Shown here piece after piece: positions 53,653 through 63,817 of a stretch of DNA of 64,000 bases. This stretch comes from Bradyrhizobium sp. SK17 (lineage in GTDB: Bacteria; Pseudomonadota; Alphaproteobacteria; Rhizobiales; Xanthobacteraceae): assembly GCF_002831585.1 (NCBI RefSeq), contig NZ_CP025113.1, positions 4,479,001 through 4,543,000 on the forward strand, given 5' to 3'. Within the stretch, counting starts at the first letter, position 1, and each line of letters begins with the position of its first letter. The translations under genes and the position numbers were made by a program. A model generated the notes under the pieces. It saw nothing but the letters and a program-made list of their open reading frames with translations. It was not told where the DNA came from and did not search any database.

Positions 53653-54486
53653 ATGGCATTGAAAACCTTTAATCCCACGACGCCGGGCCAGCGCCAGCTG
53701 GTCATGGTCGATCGTTCGGCGCTCTACAAGGGCAAGCCGGTGAAGACCCTGACCGAGGGCAAGCTCGGCAATGGCGGTCGCAACAACACCGGTCGCATCA
53801 CCGTGCGTTTCCGCGGCGGCGGCCACAAGAAGGCCTACCGCACCGTCGACTTCCGCCGCGACAAGGTGGACATGCCGGCAGTGGTGGAGCGGCTGGAGTA
53901 CGATCCGAACCGCACCGCCTTCATCGCGCTGATCAAGTATCAGGACGGTGAACTCGCCTACATCCTGGCGCCGCAGCGTCTGGCGGCGGGCGACACCGTC
54001 GTCGCCGGCAACTATGTCGACGTCAAGCCGGGCAACGTCATGCCGCTCGGCAACATGCCGGTCGGCACGATCGTGCACAACATCGAGCTGAAGATCGGCA
54101 AGGGCGGCCAGCTGGCGCGTTCGGCCGGTACCTATGCCCAGATCGTCGGCCGCGACCAGGACTACGTGATCGTCCGTCTGAACTCGGGCGAGCAGCGTCT
54201 CGTGCACGGCCGTTGCCGCGGCACGATCGGCGCGGTCTCGAACCCCGATCACATGAACATCTCGATCGGCAAGGCCGGTCGTACCCGCTGGCTCGGCTGG
54301 CGTCCGCATAACCGCGGCGTCGTCATGAACCCGATCGATCACCCGCACGGCGGTGGTGAAGGTCGTACCTCGGGCGGTCGCCACCCGGTTACTCCGTGGG
54401 GCAAGCCGACCAAGGGCAAGAAGACCCGCACCAACAAGTCGACCAACAAATTCATTCTCCTCAGCCGCCACAAGCGGAAGAAGTAA
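53653..54486 (+). CDS. rplB: 50S ribosomal protein L2
   Basis: A 277-residue L2 essential for subunit association and peptidyl transfer. [18 protein letters not shown] and the C-terminal [27 protein letters not shown] match the conserved catalytic-site neighbourhood including the invariant His region [13 protein letters not shown]. Confidence 0.97.
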   Translation: MALKTFNPTTPGQRQLVMVDRSALYKGKPVKTLTEGKLGNGGRNNTGRITVRFRGGGHKKAYRTVDFRRDKVDMPAVVERLEYDPNRTAFIALIKYQDGELAYILAPQRLAAGDTVVAGNYVDVKPGNVMPLGNMPVGTIVHNIELKIGKGGQLARSAGTYAQIVGRDQDYVIVRLNSGEQRLVHGRCRGTIGAVSNPDHMNISIGKAGRTRWLGWRPHNRGVVMNPIDHPHGGGEGRTSGGRHPVTPWGKPTKGKKTRTNKSTNKFILLSRHKRKK

Positions 54487-54498
54487 GGAACGCCGGAC

Positions 54499-54777
54499 AT
54501 GGTTCGTTCAGTCTGGAAAGGCCCGTTCGTCGAAGGCTCTCTGCTCAAGAAGGCAGATGCCGCGCGCGCGTCCGGCCGTCACGACGTCATCAAGATCTGG
54601 AGCCGCCGCTCGACCATCCTGCCGCAGTTCGTCGGCCTGACGTTCGGCGTCTATAACGGCCACAAGCACGTGCCGGTGGCCATCAACGAAGAAATGGTGG
54701 GTCACAAGTTCGGCGAGTTCTCGCCGACCCGTACCTTCCACGGCCATTCGGGCGACAAGAAAGCCAAGAAGGCTTGA
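54499..54777 (+). CDS. rpsS: 30S ribosomal protein S19
   Basis: A 92-residue S19 at the subunit head, standard sequence ([54 protein letters not shown]). rplV begins 10 bp later. Confidence 0.97.
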   Translation: MVRSVWKGPFVEGSLLKKADAARASGRHDVIKIWSRRSTILPQFVGLTFGVYNGHKHVPVAINEEMVGHKFGEFSPTRTFHGHSGDKKAKKA

Positions 54778-54787
54778 GGATTAACCG

Positions 54788-55174
54788 ATGAGCAAACCAA
54801 AGCGCGAACGTAGCCTCGCGGACAATGAGGCCAAGGCCGTCGCCCGCATGCTGCGCGTCAGCCCGCAGAAGCTGAACCTGGTGGCGCAGCTGATCCGCGG
54901 CCGCAAGGCGTCGGCTGCGCTCGCCGACTTGCAGTTCTCGCGCAAGCGGATCGCGGTCGACGTCAAGAAGTGCCTGGAATCGGCGATCGCGAACGCCGAG
55001 AACAACCATGACCTCGAAGTCGACGATCTCGTCGTCGCCGAGGCGCATGTCGGCAATGGCATCGTGATGAAGCGTTTTGCTCCGCGCGGCCGTGGTCGTT
55101 CGGGCCGTGTGTTCAAACCGTTCTCGCACCTGACCATCGTGGTTCGTCAGGTCGAGGCCGAGGCAAGCGCTTAA
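54788..55174 (+). CDS. rplV: 50S ribosomal protein L22
   Basis: A 128-residue L22 whose beta-hairpin ([25 protein letters not shown]) reaches the exit tunnel. The N-terminus is slightly long and charged ([22 protein letters not shown]). rpsC follows at 55195. Confidence 0.97.
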   Translation: MSKPKRERSLADNEAKAVARMLRVSPQKLNLVAQLIRGRKASAALADLQFSRKRIAVDVKKCLESAIANAENNHDLEVDDLVVAEAHVGNGIVMKRFAPRGRGRSGRVFKPFSHLTIVVRQVEAEASA

Positions 55175-55194
55175 GAAGGGCGCAGGAGAAGACG

Positions 55195-55896
55195 ATGGGT
55201 CAAAAGATCAATCCAATCGGGCTGCGTCTCGGCATCAACCGGACCTGGGACTCCCGTTGGTTCGCTGGCAAGCAGGAATACGGCAAGCTCCTGCACGAGG
55301 ACGTCAAGATCCGCGAGATCCTGCACAAGGAGCTCAAGCAGGCGGCCGTCGCCCGCATCGTGATCGAGCGTCCGCACAAGAAGTGCCGCGTGACGATCCA
55401 TTCGGCCCGTCCGGGCGTCGTGATCGGCAAGAAGGGCGCCGACATCGACAAGCTGCGCAAGAAGGTCGCCGACATCACCTCGTCGGACGTCGTGATCAAC
55501 ATCGTCGAAATCCGCAAGCCGGAGCTCGACGCGACCCTGGTCGCTGAATCGATCGCCCAGCAGCTCGAGCGCCGCGTCGCGTTCCGTCGCGCCATGAAGC
55601 GCGCCGTGCAGTCGGCGATGCGTCTCGGCGCCGGCGGTATCCGCATCAACTGCTCGGGCCGTCTCGGCGGCGCCGAAATCGCGCGCATGGAGTGGTATCG
55701 CGAAGGTCGCGTGCCGCTGCACACGCTGCGCGCCGACGTCGACTACGGCGTCGCCACCGCGTTCACGACCTTCGGCACCTGCGGCGTCAAGGTCTGGATC
55801 TTCAAGGGCGAGATCCTCGAGCACGATCCGATGGCCCAGGACAAGAAGATGGCCGAAGGCGACAACACGCCGCGTTCGCGCCGCGACGCCGCTTGA
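55195..55896 (+). CDS. rpsC: 30S ribosomal protein S3
   Basis: A 233-residue S3 with an N-terminal KH-type domain ([20 protein letters not shown]) and the C-terminal domain containing [32 protein letters not shown]. It helps form the mRNA entry site. ATG 55195 follows AGGAGAAG. Confidence 0.97.
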   Translation: MGQKINPIGLRLGINRTWDSRWFAGKQEYGKLLHEDVKIREILHKELKQAAVARIVIERPHKKCRVTIHSARPGVVIGKKGADIDKLRKKVADITSSDVVINIVEIRKPELDATLVAESIAQQLERRVAFRRAMKRAVQSAMRLGAGGIRINCSGRLGGAEIARMEWYREGRVPLHTLRADVDYGVATAFTTFGTCGVKVWIFKGEILEHDPMAQDKKMAEGDNTPRSRRDAA

Positions 55897-55926
55897 GGCA
55901 AAGCAGGAATTTGAGGGCTTAAAGCC

Positions 55927-56340
55927 ATGATGCAACCTAAGAAAACGAAGTTCCGGAAGGCGCATAAGGGCCGTATCCACGGCGTTGCGACCTCTGGCGC
56001 GACGTTGGCGTTCGGCCAGTTCGGCCTGAAGGCGATGGAGCCTGAGCGCGTCACCGCCCGTCAGATCGAAGCCGCCCGCCGCGCGCTGACCCGTCACATG
56101 AAGCGTGCCGGCCGCGTCTGGATCCGGGTGTTCCCGGACGTGCCGGTGTCGAAGAAGCCCGCCGAAGTCCGCATGGGCTCCGGCAAGGGTGCGCCGGAAT
56201 TGTGGGTGGTCCGGATCAAGCCGGGCCGCGTGATGTTCGAAATCGACGGCGTGCCGGTGCAGACCGCCAAGGAGGCGCTGTCGCTCGCCGCCGCCAAGCT
56301 GCCGATCAAGACGCGCTTCGTCGCGCGCATTGCGGAGTAA
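55927..56340 (+). CDS. rplP: 50S ribosomal protein L16
   Basis: A 137-residue L16, starting [21 protein letters not shown] at ATG 55927 with a second ATG at 55930. The conserved Arg region ([32 protein letters not shown]) near the A-site tRNA is intact. Its stop at 56340 is 6 bp before the rpmC start. Confidence 0.96.
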   Translation: MMQPKKTKFRKAHKGRIHGVATSGATLAFGQFGLKAMEPERVTARQIEAARRALTRHMKRAGRVWIRVFPDVPVSKKPAEVRMGSGKGAPELWVVRIKPGRVMFEIDGVPVQTAKEALSLAAAKLPIKTRFVARIAE

Positions 56341-56345
56341 TCGCC

Positions 56346-56552
56346 ATGGCCGAGATGAAAGTTGAAGACATTCGCGCGATGAGCGACGACCAGCGGGAAG
56401 ACGCGGTCCTGAACCTGAAGAAGGAACGCTTCAACCTGCGTTTCCAGCGCGCCACCGGGCAGCTGGAGAACACCTCGCGGATGCGGGAAGCCCGCCGCGA
56501 TATCGCTCGTATCAAGACCATCGCCGCGCAGCAGCGCGCGAAGAAGAAGTAA
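56346..56552 (+). CDS. rpmC: 50S ribosomal protein L29
   Basis: A 68-residue L29. The start ATG 56346 ([21 protein letters not shown]) is used rather than the long frame that overlaps rplP. Short two-helix protein at the exit tunnel. rpsQ begins 12 bp later. Confidence 0.95.
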   Translation: MAEMKVEDIRAMSDDQREDAVLNLKKERFNLRFQRATGQLENTSRMREARRDIARIKTIAAQQRAKKK

Positions 56553-56563
56553 GGGGCTAGCTC

Positions 56564-56812
56564 ATGCCGAAACGTACTCTGCAGGGCGTGGTCGTCAGCG
56601 ACAAGCAAGCCAAGACCATCGTGGTGCGCGTCGATCGCCGCTTCACCCACCCGATCTACAAGAAGACGATCCGCCGTTCCAAGAACTACCACGCGCACGA
56701 CGAGAACAACCAGTTCAAGCCGGGCGATATGGTCTGGATCGAGGAATCGAAGCCGATCTCGAAGCTGAAGCGCTGGACCGTGGTCCGGGGCGAACACAAG
56801 AAAACGGCCTGA
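56564..56812 (+). CDS. rpsQ: 30S ribosomal protein S17
   Basis: An 82-residue S17, an OB-fold protein binding 16S rRNA ([47 protein letters not shown]). It is the last gene before a 75-base gap holding two hairpins and then rplN, which begins the spc-type part of the cluster. Confidence 0.96.
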   Translation: MPKRTLQGVVVSDKQAKTIVVRVDRRFTHPIYKKTIRRSKNYHAHDENNQFKPGDMVWIEESKPISKLKRWTVVRGEHKKTA

Positions 56813-56815
56813 TTA

Positions 56816-56832
56816 CTTCGGCCTGGCCGAAG
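56816..56832 (+). terminator. Short hairpin between rpsQ and rplN
   Basis: CTTCGGCC (56816-56823) and GGCCGAAG (56825-56832), with one central T, immediately after the rpsQ stop, followed by a second small stem GCGCT/AGCGC before rplN. It marks the S10/spc junction and may attenuate, but no T-tract follows. Confidence 0.35.
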
Positions 56833-56887
56833 ACATTCAGGGAAATTTTGAGCGCGCTAAAGCGCAGAAAGAGGACGAGGTGCATCA

Positions 56888-57256
56888 ATGATTCAGATGC
56901 AGACCAACCTCGACGTGGCCGATAATTCTGGCGCACGCCGTGTCATGTGCATCAAGGTTCTTGGAGGTTCCAAGCGCCGCTATGCCACCGTGGGCGACGT
57001 TATCGTTGTGTCGATCAAGGAAGCCATCCCGCGTGGCAAGGTGAAGAAGGGCGACGTGATGAAGGCCGTCGTGGTGCGAGTCCGCAAGGACATCCGCCGC
57101 GCCGACGGTTCGGTCATCCGTTTCGACCGCAACGCCGCCGTACTGATCAACAATCAGTCCGAGCCGGTCGGCACCCGTATCTTCGGGCCGGTGCCGCGCG
57201 AGCTGCGCGCCAAGAACCACATGAAGATCATTTCGCTCGCGCCGGAGGTGCTGTGA
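56888..57256 (+). CDS. rplN: 50S ribosomal protein L14
   Basis: A 122-residue L14 ([33 protein letters not shown]). It contacts L19 and 23S rRNA at the subunit interface. The stop TGA overlaps the rplX ATG by one base. Confidence 0.97.
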
Positions 57257-57570
57257 TGGCTGCCAAGATCCGCAAGGGCGACAAGGTGATCGTGCTCACC
57301 GGCCGCGACAAGGGTCGCACCGGCGAGGTGTTCGAGGTGCGTCCGGACGAGAACAAGGCTCTCGTCCGTGGCGTCAACATGGTGAAGCGTCACCAGAAGC
57401 AGACCCAGACCCAGGAAGGCGGCATTATCTCCAAGGAGATGCCGATCGACCTTTCCAACGTCGCGTATGTCGGCAAGGACGGCAAGCCGACCCGCATCGG
57501 GTTCAAGATTCAGGCCGATGGCAAGAAGGTTCGTGTTGCCAAGAGCTCGGGAGCAGAGATCGATGGCTGA
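57256..57570 (+). CDS. rplX: 50S ribosomal protein L24
   Basis: A 104-residue L24, an early assembly protein with a KOW fold ([24 protein letters not shown]). Start ATG 57256 overlaps the rplN stop; the long frame upstream of it in the same phase is not translated. The end overlaps rplE by 8 bases. Confidence 0.96.
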   Translation: MAAKIRKGDKVIVLTGRDKGRTGEVFEVRPDENKALVRGVNMVKRHQKQTQTQEGGIISKEMPIDLSNVAYVGKDGKPTRIGFKIQADGKKVRVAKSSGAEIDG

Positions 57571-58120
57571 TACCGCTTACATTCCGCGCCTGCGCACGGA
57601 GTATGACAAGAAGATCCGCGGCATGATGACCGAGAAGTTCGGTTATGCCAACGTGATGCAGGTGCCGCGCCTCGACAAGGTCGTGCTCAACATGGGCGTG
57701 GGCGATTCCGTCAACGACCGCAAGAAGGCCGAGACCGCCGCTGCCGAGCTGACCCAGATCGCCGGCCAGAAGGCGATCGTGACCTATTCGCGGATCGCGA
57801 TCGCGACCTTCAAGCTGCGTGAGAACCAGCCGATCGGCTGCAAGGTCACGCTGCGCAAGACCCATATGTACGAGTTCATCGACCGCCTGGTGAACGTGGC
57901 GCTGCCCCGCGTCCGTGACTTCCGCGGCCTGAACCCGAAGAGCTTCGACGGCCGCGGCAACTATTCGCTCGGCATCAAGGAGCACATCATTTTCCCCGAG
58001 ATCGACTTCGACAAGGTCTCGGAAGCGCGTGGCATGGACATCACGGTCTGCACCACCGCCAAGACCGACGACGAGGCGCGTGCCTTGTTGACCGCTTTCA
58101 ATTTCCCGTTCCGGCAGTGA
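57563..58120 (+). CDS. rplE: 50S ribosomal protein L5
   Basis: A 185-residue L5 that binds 5S rRNA and contacts the P-site t[51 protein letters not shown] is standard. The start ATG 57563 lies inside the end of rplX. Confidence 0.97.
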   Translation: MADTAYIPRLRTEYDKKIRGMMTEKFGYANVMQVPRLDKVVLNMGVGDSVNDRKKAETAAAELTQIAGQKAIVTYSRIAIATFKLRENQPIGCKVTLRKTHMYEFIDRLVNVALPRVRDFRGLNPKSFDGRGNYSLGIKEHIIFPEIDFDKVSEARGMDITVCTTAKTDDEARALLTAFNFPFRQ

Positions 58121-58166
58121 GTAGCTGAGCCAAAGCCACTCAAACGCGGATACCCAGGAGCCAAGC

Positions 58167-58472
58167 ATGGCAAAGAAGAGTTCAGTCGAGAAGAACAACC
58201 GGCGCAAGCGGATGACGAAGAACGCCGCTCCGCAGCGCGCGAAGCTGAAGGCGATCATCGCCGACAAGACCAAGCCGATGGAAGAGCGCTTCGCGGCGAC
58301 GTTGAAGCTTGCCGAGATGCCGCGCAACTCGTCGGCGACGCGCATCCGCAACCGCTGCGAGCTGACCGGGCGTCCGCGCTCGAACTATCGCAAGAACAAG
58401 CTGTCGCGCATCGCGCTGCGTGAACTCGGCTCCAAGGGCCTGGTTCCCGGGCTCGTGAAGTCGAGCTGGTGA
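58167..58472 (+). CDS. rpsN: 30S ribosomal protein S14
   Basis: A 101-residue S14 of the long, zinc-free type (no CxxC pairs are present), as expected in proteobacteria. [30 protein letters not shown] starts it. rpsH follows at 58487. Confidence 0.97.
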   Translation: MAKKSSVEKNNRRKRMTKNAAPQRAKLKAIIADKTKPMEERFAATLKLAEMPRNSSATRIRNRCELTGRPRSNYRKNKLSRIALRELGSKGLVPGLVKSSW

Positions 58473-58486
58473 GGAGGGTCGGAACC

Positions 58487-58885
58487 ATGTCTACGCACGA
58501 TCCGATTTCCGATCTGATCACCCGCATCCGCAATGCGCAGATGCGTTCGAAGTCCAAGGTCTCGACCCCGGGCTCCAAGATGCGCGCCAACGTGCTCGAA
58601 GTGCTGAAGTCCGAGGGTTACATCCGCGGCTACGCCAGCGTCGAGCACGCCTCGGGCCGCAGCGAGCTCGAGATCGAGCTGAAGTATTTCGACGGCGAGC
58701 CCGTCATCCGCGAGATCGAGCGGGTGTCGAAGCCGGGCCGCCGCGTTTACGCCTCGGTGAAGAACCTGCCGCGCGTGAACAACGGTCTCGGCATTTCGGT
58801 GTTGTCGACGCCGAAGGGAATCATGGCTGACCACCAGGCGCGCGACGCCAACGTGGGCGGCGAAGTTCTCTTCACGGTGTTCTGA
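58487..58885 (+). CDS. rpsH: 30S ribosomal protein S8
   Basis: A 132-residue S8. The start ATG 58487 gives [30 protein letters not shown]; an earlier in-frame GTG/ATG extension overlapping rpsN is rejected because GGAGG lies just before 58487. In other bacteria S8 represses the spc operon; no obvious S8 site was found by eye upstream of rplE. Confidence 0.95.
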   Translation: MSTHDPISDLITRIRNAQMRSKSKVSTPGSKMRANVLEVLKSEGYIRGYASVEHASGRSELEIELKYFDGEPVIREIERVSKPGRRVYASVKNLPRVNNGLGISVLSTPKGIMADHQARDANVGGEVLFTVF

Positions 58886-58899
58886 GGAAGGATTTTACG

Positions 58900-59433
58900 A
58901 TGTCACGTATCGGCAAGCGGCCGGTGGCGATCCCGTCGGGTGTGACGGCGACCGTCGAGGGCCAGACGGTGAAGGTGAAGGGGCCGAAGGGCCAGCTTCA
59001 GTTCGTCGTGCATGACGACGTCGAGGTGAAGTTCGAGAACGGCCAGGTCAAGGTCGCTCCGCGCGTCAAGACCAACCGCGCGCAGGCGATGTACGGCACC
59101 GCGCGCGCGCAGGTCGCCAACCTCGTCGAGGGCGTCACCAAGGGCTTCGAGAAGAAGCTCGAGATCACCGGCGTCGGTTACCGCGCCGCGATGCAGGGCA
59201 AGAACCTGCAACTCGCGCTCGGCTACAGCCACGACGTGGTCTACGCGATCCCGGAAGGCATCACCATCGCGGTGCCGAAGCCGACCGAGATCACGATCAC
59301 CGGCAACGATCCGCAGCGCGTCGGCCAGGTCGCCGCCGAGATCCGCGCCTACCGTCCGCCGGAGCCCTACAAGGGCAAGGGCGTGAAGTACGCCAACGAA
59401 TTCATCTTCCGCAAGGAAGGCAAGAAGAAGTAA
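58900..59433 (+). CDS. rplF: 50S ribosomal protein L6
   Basis: A 177-residue L6 with two similar domains, [21 protein letters not shown]... and the C-terminal [42 protein letters not shown]. It lies near the sarcin-ricin loop. rplR follows. Confidence 0.97.
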   Translation: MSRIGKRPVAIPSGVTATVEGQTVKVKGPKGQLQFVVHDDVEVKFENGQVKVAPRVKTNRAQAMYGTARAQVANLVEGVTKGFEKKLEITGVGYRAAMQGKNLQLALGYSHDVVYAIPEGITIAVPKPTEITITGNDPQRVGQVAAEIRAYRPPEPYKGKGVKYANEFIFRKEGKKK

Positions 59434-59444
59434 CGGAGCCGGTC

Positions 59445-59804
59445 ATGTCACTCAAGGTTACGAATGCCCGGCGCAAGCAGCGCGTGCGCCTTGCGCTTCG
59501 CCGCTCGGCAGGCGGCCGTCCGCGGCTGTCGGTGTTCCGCTCGTCCAAGCACATCTACGCCCAGGTCATCGACGACCAGAAGGGCGAGACGCTGGCGTCC
59601 GCCTCGTCGCTGGAGAAGACCATGCGCGACGCCGGCAAGACCGGCGCCGACATCGATGCTGCCAAGGCCGTCGGCAAGCTGCTGGCGGAACGCGCGGCGC
59701 AGAAGGGCGTCAAGGAAGTCGTGTTCGATCGCGGCGCCTACATCTATCACGGGCGCGTCAAGGCGCTCGCGGATGCGGCGCGCGAAGGCGGGCTCAGCTT
59801 CTAA
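59445..59804 (+). CDS. rplR: 50S ribosomal protein L18
   Basis: A 119-residue L18 that binds 5S rRNA together with L5. [16 protein letters not shown] start ([44 protein letters not shown]) and the C-terminal [22 protein letters not shown] are conserved. Confidence 0.97.
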   Translation: MSLKVTNARRKQRVRLALRRSAGGRPRLSVFRSSKHIYAQVIDDQKGETLASASSLEKTMRDAGKTGADIDAAKAVGKLLAERAAQKGVKEVVFDRGAYIYHGRVKALADAAREGGLSF

Positions 59805-59862
59805 CCGAATTTGAACGATTACGAGGAAAGAGGCGCAAGCCTCCTAGAGATTGGAAAACACC

Positions 59863-60438
59863 ATGGCAGGTGAACGCGAACGCGGCGGCCGCGAACGGAG
59901 CAGGGAGCGCGAGGAGCGCGACAGCGAGTTCGTCGACAAGCTCGTCCACATCAATCGCGTGGCGAAGGTCGTCAAGGGCGGCAAGCGCTTCGGTTTCGCA
60001 GCGCTGGTCGTGATCGGCGACCAGAAGGGCCGGGTCGGTTTCGGCCACGGCAAGGCGCGCGAAGTGCCGGAAGCGATCCGCAAGGCGACCGAATCGGCGA
60101 AGCGCAATTTGACGCGCGTCGCGCTTCGGGAAGGCCGCACGCTGCATCACGACGTCGCCGGCCGTCACGGCGCCGGTCGCGTCTATCTGCGCACCGCTCC
60201 GGCGGGTACCGGCATCATCGCCGGCGGCCCGATGCGCGCGGTGTTCGAGACGCTCGGCATCCAGGACGTGGTGGCGAAGTCGATCGGTTCGTCGAATCCC
60301 TACAACATGGTTCGCGCGACCTTCGACGCGCTGAAGCATCAGGATTCACCGCGCTCGGTGGCCGCCCGCCGCAACATCAAGGTCTCCACCCTGCAATCGC
60401 GCCGCGTCGGCGGCGACGCCGAAGTGGTGGCGGAATAA
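59863..60438 (+). CDS. rpsE: 30S ribosomal protein S5
   Basis: A 191-residue S5 starting at ATG 59863 ([43 protein letters not shown]). The charged N-terminal extension is characteristic of Bradyrhizobium-type S5. The loop [35 protein letters not shown] is the error-rate (ram) region. A TTG codon upstream (59851) is rejected. Confidence 0.96.
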   Translation: MAGERERGGRERSREREERDSEFVDKLVHINRVAKVVKGGKRFGFAALVVIGDQKGRVGFGHGKAREVPEAIRKATESAKRNLTRVALREGRTLHHDVAGRHGAGRVYLRTAPAGTGIIAGGPMRAVFETLGIQDVVAKSIGSSNPYNMVRATFDALKHQDSPRSVAARRNIKVSTLQSRRVGGDAEVVAE

Positions 60439-60477
60439 CAACGCGCGCTTCTCGAAGCGCTATTCGGAGTTACTGTC

Positions 60478-60669
60478 ATGGCCAAGGCCAGCAAGACGAT
60501 CAAGGTCGAGCAGACAGGCAGCGCGATCCGCCGCCATCACTCGCAGCGTTCGACGCTGATCGGCCTCAAGCTCAACAAGATCGGCCGGGTTGCCGAGCTA
60601 CAGGACACCCCTGAAGTTCGCGGCATGATCAGCAAGGTTCAGCATCTCGTCCGCGTCGTCGGCGAGTAA
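60478..60669 (+). CDS. rpmD: 50S ribosomal protein L30
   Basis: A 63-residue L30 ([43 protein letters not shown]), a small two-helix, three-strand protein. rplO follows after 21 bp. Confidence 0.96.
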   Translation: MAKASKTIKVEQTGSAIRRHHSQRSTLIGLKLNKIGRVAELQDTPEVRGMISKVQHLVRVVGE

Positions 60670-60690
60670 GCAGAGATAAGGAGAAGGGCG

Positions 60691-61176
60691 ATGAAGCTCA
60701 GCGATATCGCCGACAACGCCGGCTCGCGCAAGAAGCGCATGCGTGTCGGCCGTGGCATCGGTTCCGGCAAGGGTAAGACCTCGGGCCGCGGCGGCAAGGG
60801 CCAGACCGCGCGTTCGGGCGTCCGCATCAAGGGTTTCGAAGGCGGCCAGATGCCGATGCATCGCCGTCTGCCGAAGCGCGGCTTCAACAACATCTTCCGG
60901 CTCGATTTCGCCGAGATCAATCTCGACCGTTTGCAGGAAGCGATCGACAACAAGCTGGTCGATGCGAGCGCGACGGTGACCGTCGAGACGCTGGTCAAGG
61001 CCGGCGTGCTGCGTCGCGCCAAGGACGGCCTGCGGCTGCTCGGCCGTGGCGAGATCAAGGCCAAGCTGACCATCGAGGCGCACGGCGCTTCCAAGTCGGC
61101 CATTGCCGCGGTCGAGAAGGCCGGCGGCTCGGTCAAGATCCTGGCCCCCGCCAAGGACGAAGGCGAGGCGGCGTAA
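60691..61176 (+). CDS. rplO: 50S ribosomal protein L15
   Basis: A 161-residue L15 with the Gly/Arg/Lys-rich N-terminus ([26 protein letters not shown]) that threads into 23S rRNA. It is followed by a gap of 157 bases before the secY start. Confidence 0.97.
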   Translation: MKLSDIADNAGSRKKRMRVGRGIGSGKGKTSGRGGKGQTARSGVRIKGFEGGQMPMHRRLPKRGFNNIFRLDFAEINLDRLQEAIDNKLVDASATVTVETLVKAGVLRRAKDGLRLLGRGEIKAKLTIEAHGASKSAIAAVEKAGGSVKILAPAKDEGEAA

Positions 61177-61333
61177 CATCTGCGTCATTGCCCGCCGGCC
61201 ACGCGGGCAATCCGCAGATCGAATGATGGACTTATCGAGGCCGAGCACCAGATAATGTCCGGTGTCTGCCGAACGCCCCGAGCGCACTGATCTCGGGGGC
61301 TTCGGCGAAGCGGGCTCCGGGAGAAAGCCGAAC

Positions 61334-62668
61334 ATGGTCTCAGCAGCCGAACAACTTGCCGCAAACCTCAATTTCGGACAGCTGGCGAAAGCCGACGAGC
61401 TGAAGAAGCGCATCTGGTTCACCCTGGGTGCGCTGCTTGTTTATCGGCTGGGCACCTACATCCCGCTGCCCGGCATCGATCCCAACATCTGGGAGCAGGT
61501 GTTCCGCAGCCAGTCCGGCGGCATCCTCGGCATGTTCAACATGTTCGCCGGCGGCGGCATCCACCGCATGGCGATCTTCGCGCTCAACATCATGCCGTAC
61601 ATCTCGGCATCGATCATCGTGCAGCTGTTGACCACCGTGTCGCCGCAGCTCGAGGCGCTCAAGAAGGAAGGTGAGGCGGGCCGCAAGACGCTGAACCAGT
61701 ACACCCGCTATCTGACGGTGATCCTGGCGCTGTTCCAGTCCTACGGCATCGCGATCGGCCTCGAGGGTGCCGGCAACGTCGTCAGCGACCCCGGCATGTT
61801 CTTCCGGATCTCGACCGCGATCACGCTGACCGGCGGCACCATGTTCCTGATGTGGCTCGGCGAGCAGATCACCTCGCGCGGCATCGGCAACGGTATCTCG
61901 CTGATCATCCTGTCCGGCATCGTCGCCGAGCTGCCGTCGGCGCTCGCCAACATGCTGGAACTCGGCCGTCAGGGCGCGATGTCGACCGGCCTGATCCTGA
62001 TCGTCATCGTGATGGCGGTCGCCGTGATCGCTTTCATCGTGTTCATGGAGCGCGCGCAGCGCCGGCTCCTGATCCAGTATCCGAAGCGCCAGGTCGGCAA
62101 CAAGATGTTCGAGGGCCAGTCCTCGCATCTGCCGCTCAAGCTCAACACCTCGGGCGTGATTCCGCCGATCTTCGCTTCGTCGCTGCTGCTGCTGCCGACC
62201 ACGGTCGCGAACTTCAACGCTGGCAAGGGCCCGGAGTGGTTCCAGTGGCTCACCACCCAGCTCAGCCACGGCCGCCCGCTGTTCCTGCTGCTCTATCTGG
62301 CGCTGATCGTGTTCTTCGCCTTCTTCTACACCGCGATCGTGTTCAACCCGACCGAGACCGCGGACAATCTGAAGAAGCATGGCGGCTTCATCCCGGGCAT
62401 CCGGCCCGGCGAGCGCACGGCGGAATATATCGACTACGTGCTGTCGCGCATCACGGTGCTCGGCGCGATCTATCTGGCGATCGTCTGCTTGATTCCTGAA
62501 ATTCTGATTTCCTACGCCTCGGTCCCGTTCTACTTTGGTGGCACTTCGCTCCTGATCGTCGTCAGCGTAACGATGGATACGGTGTCGCAAGTGCAGGGCT
62601 ATCTGCTCGCCCATCAATATGAAGGGTTGATCAGGAAGTCGAAGCTCAGGGGAGGCCGCCGCCGCTGA
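61334..62668 (+). CDS. secY: Preprotein translocase subunit SecY
   Basis: A 444-residue inner membrane channel with ten transmembrane helices. The start ATG 61334 (MVSAAEQLAANLNFGQLAKADELKKRI) matches the family; an earlier GTG at 61262 adds an unconserved extension. The plug region FAGGGIHRMAIFALNIMPYISASIIVQLL and the C-terminal QGYLLAHQYEGLIRKSKLRGGRRR are recognisable. It forms SecYEG with SecE encoded at 27.4 kb. Confidence 0.97.
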   Translation: MVSAAEQLAANLNFGQLAKADELKKRIWFTLGALLVYRLGTYIPLPGIDPNIWEQVFRSQSGGILGMFNMFAGGGIHRMAIFALNIMPYISASIIVQLLTTVSPQLEALKKEGEAGRKTLNQYTRYLTVILALFQSYGIAIGLEGAGNVVSDPGMFFRISTAITLTGGTMFLMWLGEQITSRGIGNGISLIILSGIVAELPSALANMLELGRQGAMSTGLILIVIVMAVAVIAFIVFMERAQRRLLIQYPKRQVGNKMFEGQSSHLPLKLNTSGVIPPIFASSLLLLPTTVANFNAGKGPEWFQWLTTQLSHGRPLFLLLYLALIVFFAFFYTAIVFNPTETADNLKKHGGFIPGIRPGERTAEYIDYVLSRITVLGAIYLAIVCLIPEILISYASVPFYFGGTSLLIVVSVTMDTVSQVQGYLLAHQYEGLIRKSKLRGGRRR

Positions 62669-62739
62669 TCGCGGCGCGGCTCCAAAGTCAAAACACAGGT
62701 GTGCGGACCTCGCCCACCTAGCCGGGGGGCGAAACAGCG

Positions 62740-63627
62740 ATGAGATTGATCCTCTTGGGGCCGCCGGGCTCGGGCAAGGGAACCCAGGCGCAGCGGCTGG
62801 TGCACAGGCACGGCATCGTGCAGCTCTCGACCGGCGAGATGCTGCGCGCAGCGGTTGCCGCGGGCACGCCGATCGGTTTGCAGGCCAAGGAGATCATGGC
62901 CAATGGCGGCCTGGTTCCCGACGAAGTCGTGGTCGGCATCATCGCCGACCGAATCGAGCAGCCCGACGCCAAGAAGGGATTCATTCTCGACGGCTTCCCG
63001 CGCACCGTGCCGCAGGCGGAGGCGCTCGACGAGTTGCTCCGGAAGCGGCACCTCAAGATCGACGCCGTGGTCGAACTGCGCGTCAACGAGAGCGCGCTGC
63101 TCGCCCGCGTTGAGAAGCGCGCCGAGGAGACCCGTGCGCGCGGCGAGGACGTGCGCCTGGACGACACGCCGGAAGTGCTGACCAAGCGCCTGGCGCAGTA
63201 CCGCTCGATGACGGAACCGCTGATTCACTATTATTCGGAGCGGCGCAAGCTGCTGACCGTCGATGGCATGATGGCCATCGAGCACGTCACCCGCGACATC
63301 AACCGGATCCTGGCCGCGCTCGGCGCGCTGGAGCCGAGGGAGCATGAGGAGCCCAAGGCGGCCTCAAAGGCTGCCAAGAAGGGGTCCAAGGGCACCAAAA
63401 AGAGCTCCAAGGCTGCCAAAAAGCCGGCCAAGACCGCTGTGAAATCGGCCAAAAAGGCCGCCAAGGCGGTTGCCAAGGCCAAGACGGCGAAAAAGGCGAC
63501 CAAGAAGGCTGCCAGGAAGCCGGCGAAGGCCGGAAAGCAGTCAACCCGCGCCGCCAATGCCCGGAAGGGTGCAAAGACCGCCAAAAAGGCGGCAAAAAAG
63601 CTCACGAAACAGCGAGCTAAGCGCTAG
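62740..63627 (+). CDS. adk: Adenylate kinase with histone-H1-like C-terminal tail
   Basis: A 295-residue protein. Residues 1 to about 200 are a complete adenylate kinase of the short-lid type that interconverts ATP + AMP and 2 ADP: P-loop [10 protein letters not shown] (7-16), DGFPRT, and [25 protein letters not shown]. From about residue 200 to 295 the sequence is Lys/Ala/Ser/Thr-rich (for instance [20 protein letters not shown]), resembling histone H1 or AlgP repeats. The tail is strongly basic and disordered and is absent from textbook Adk (about 190-220 residues). Bases are in frame without a break, so it is part of the gene. Confidence 0.95.
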   Translation: MRLILLGPPGSGKGTQAQRLVHRHGIVQLSTGEMLRAAVAAGTPIGLQAKEIMANGGLVPDEVVVGIIADRIEQPDAKKGFILDGFPRTVPQAEALDELLRKRHLKIDAVVELRVNESALLARVEKRAEETRARGEDVRLDDTPEVLTKRLAQYRSMTEPLIHYYSERRKLLTVDGMMAIEHVTRDINRILAALGALEPREHEEPKAASKAAKKGSKGTKKSSKAAKKPAKTAVKSAKKAAKAVAKAKTAKKATKKAARKPAKAGKQSTRAANARKGAKTAKKAAKKLTKQRAKR

Positions 63628-63633
63628 GAGCGG

Positions 63634-63661
63634 TTGACGAAACCGACATGAATCCTTTAAT
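63634..63661 (+). promoter_or_regulatory. Predicted promoter of rpsM-rpsK-rpoA
   Basis: -35 TTGACG (63634-63639), 16-bp spacer, -10 TTTAAT (63656-63661), both 5 of 6 to consensus. It begins only 6 bases after the adk stop and gives a leader of about 150 nt before rpsM. Confidence 0.6.
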
Positions 63662-63817
63662 AAGCCCCGCATCCAAGTTGGATAGTTTTATGACGATGCC
63701 GGGCCCCAAAGGACACGAGGGGTGGGCGTCGTGTTCGCGTTTGTGGACACAAGCCCGCAAGTAGCAAGAACTTGAGAAGCCCGTATCCGTGATGGAGCGG
63801 CGACAGGAGAGAAGTCC

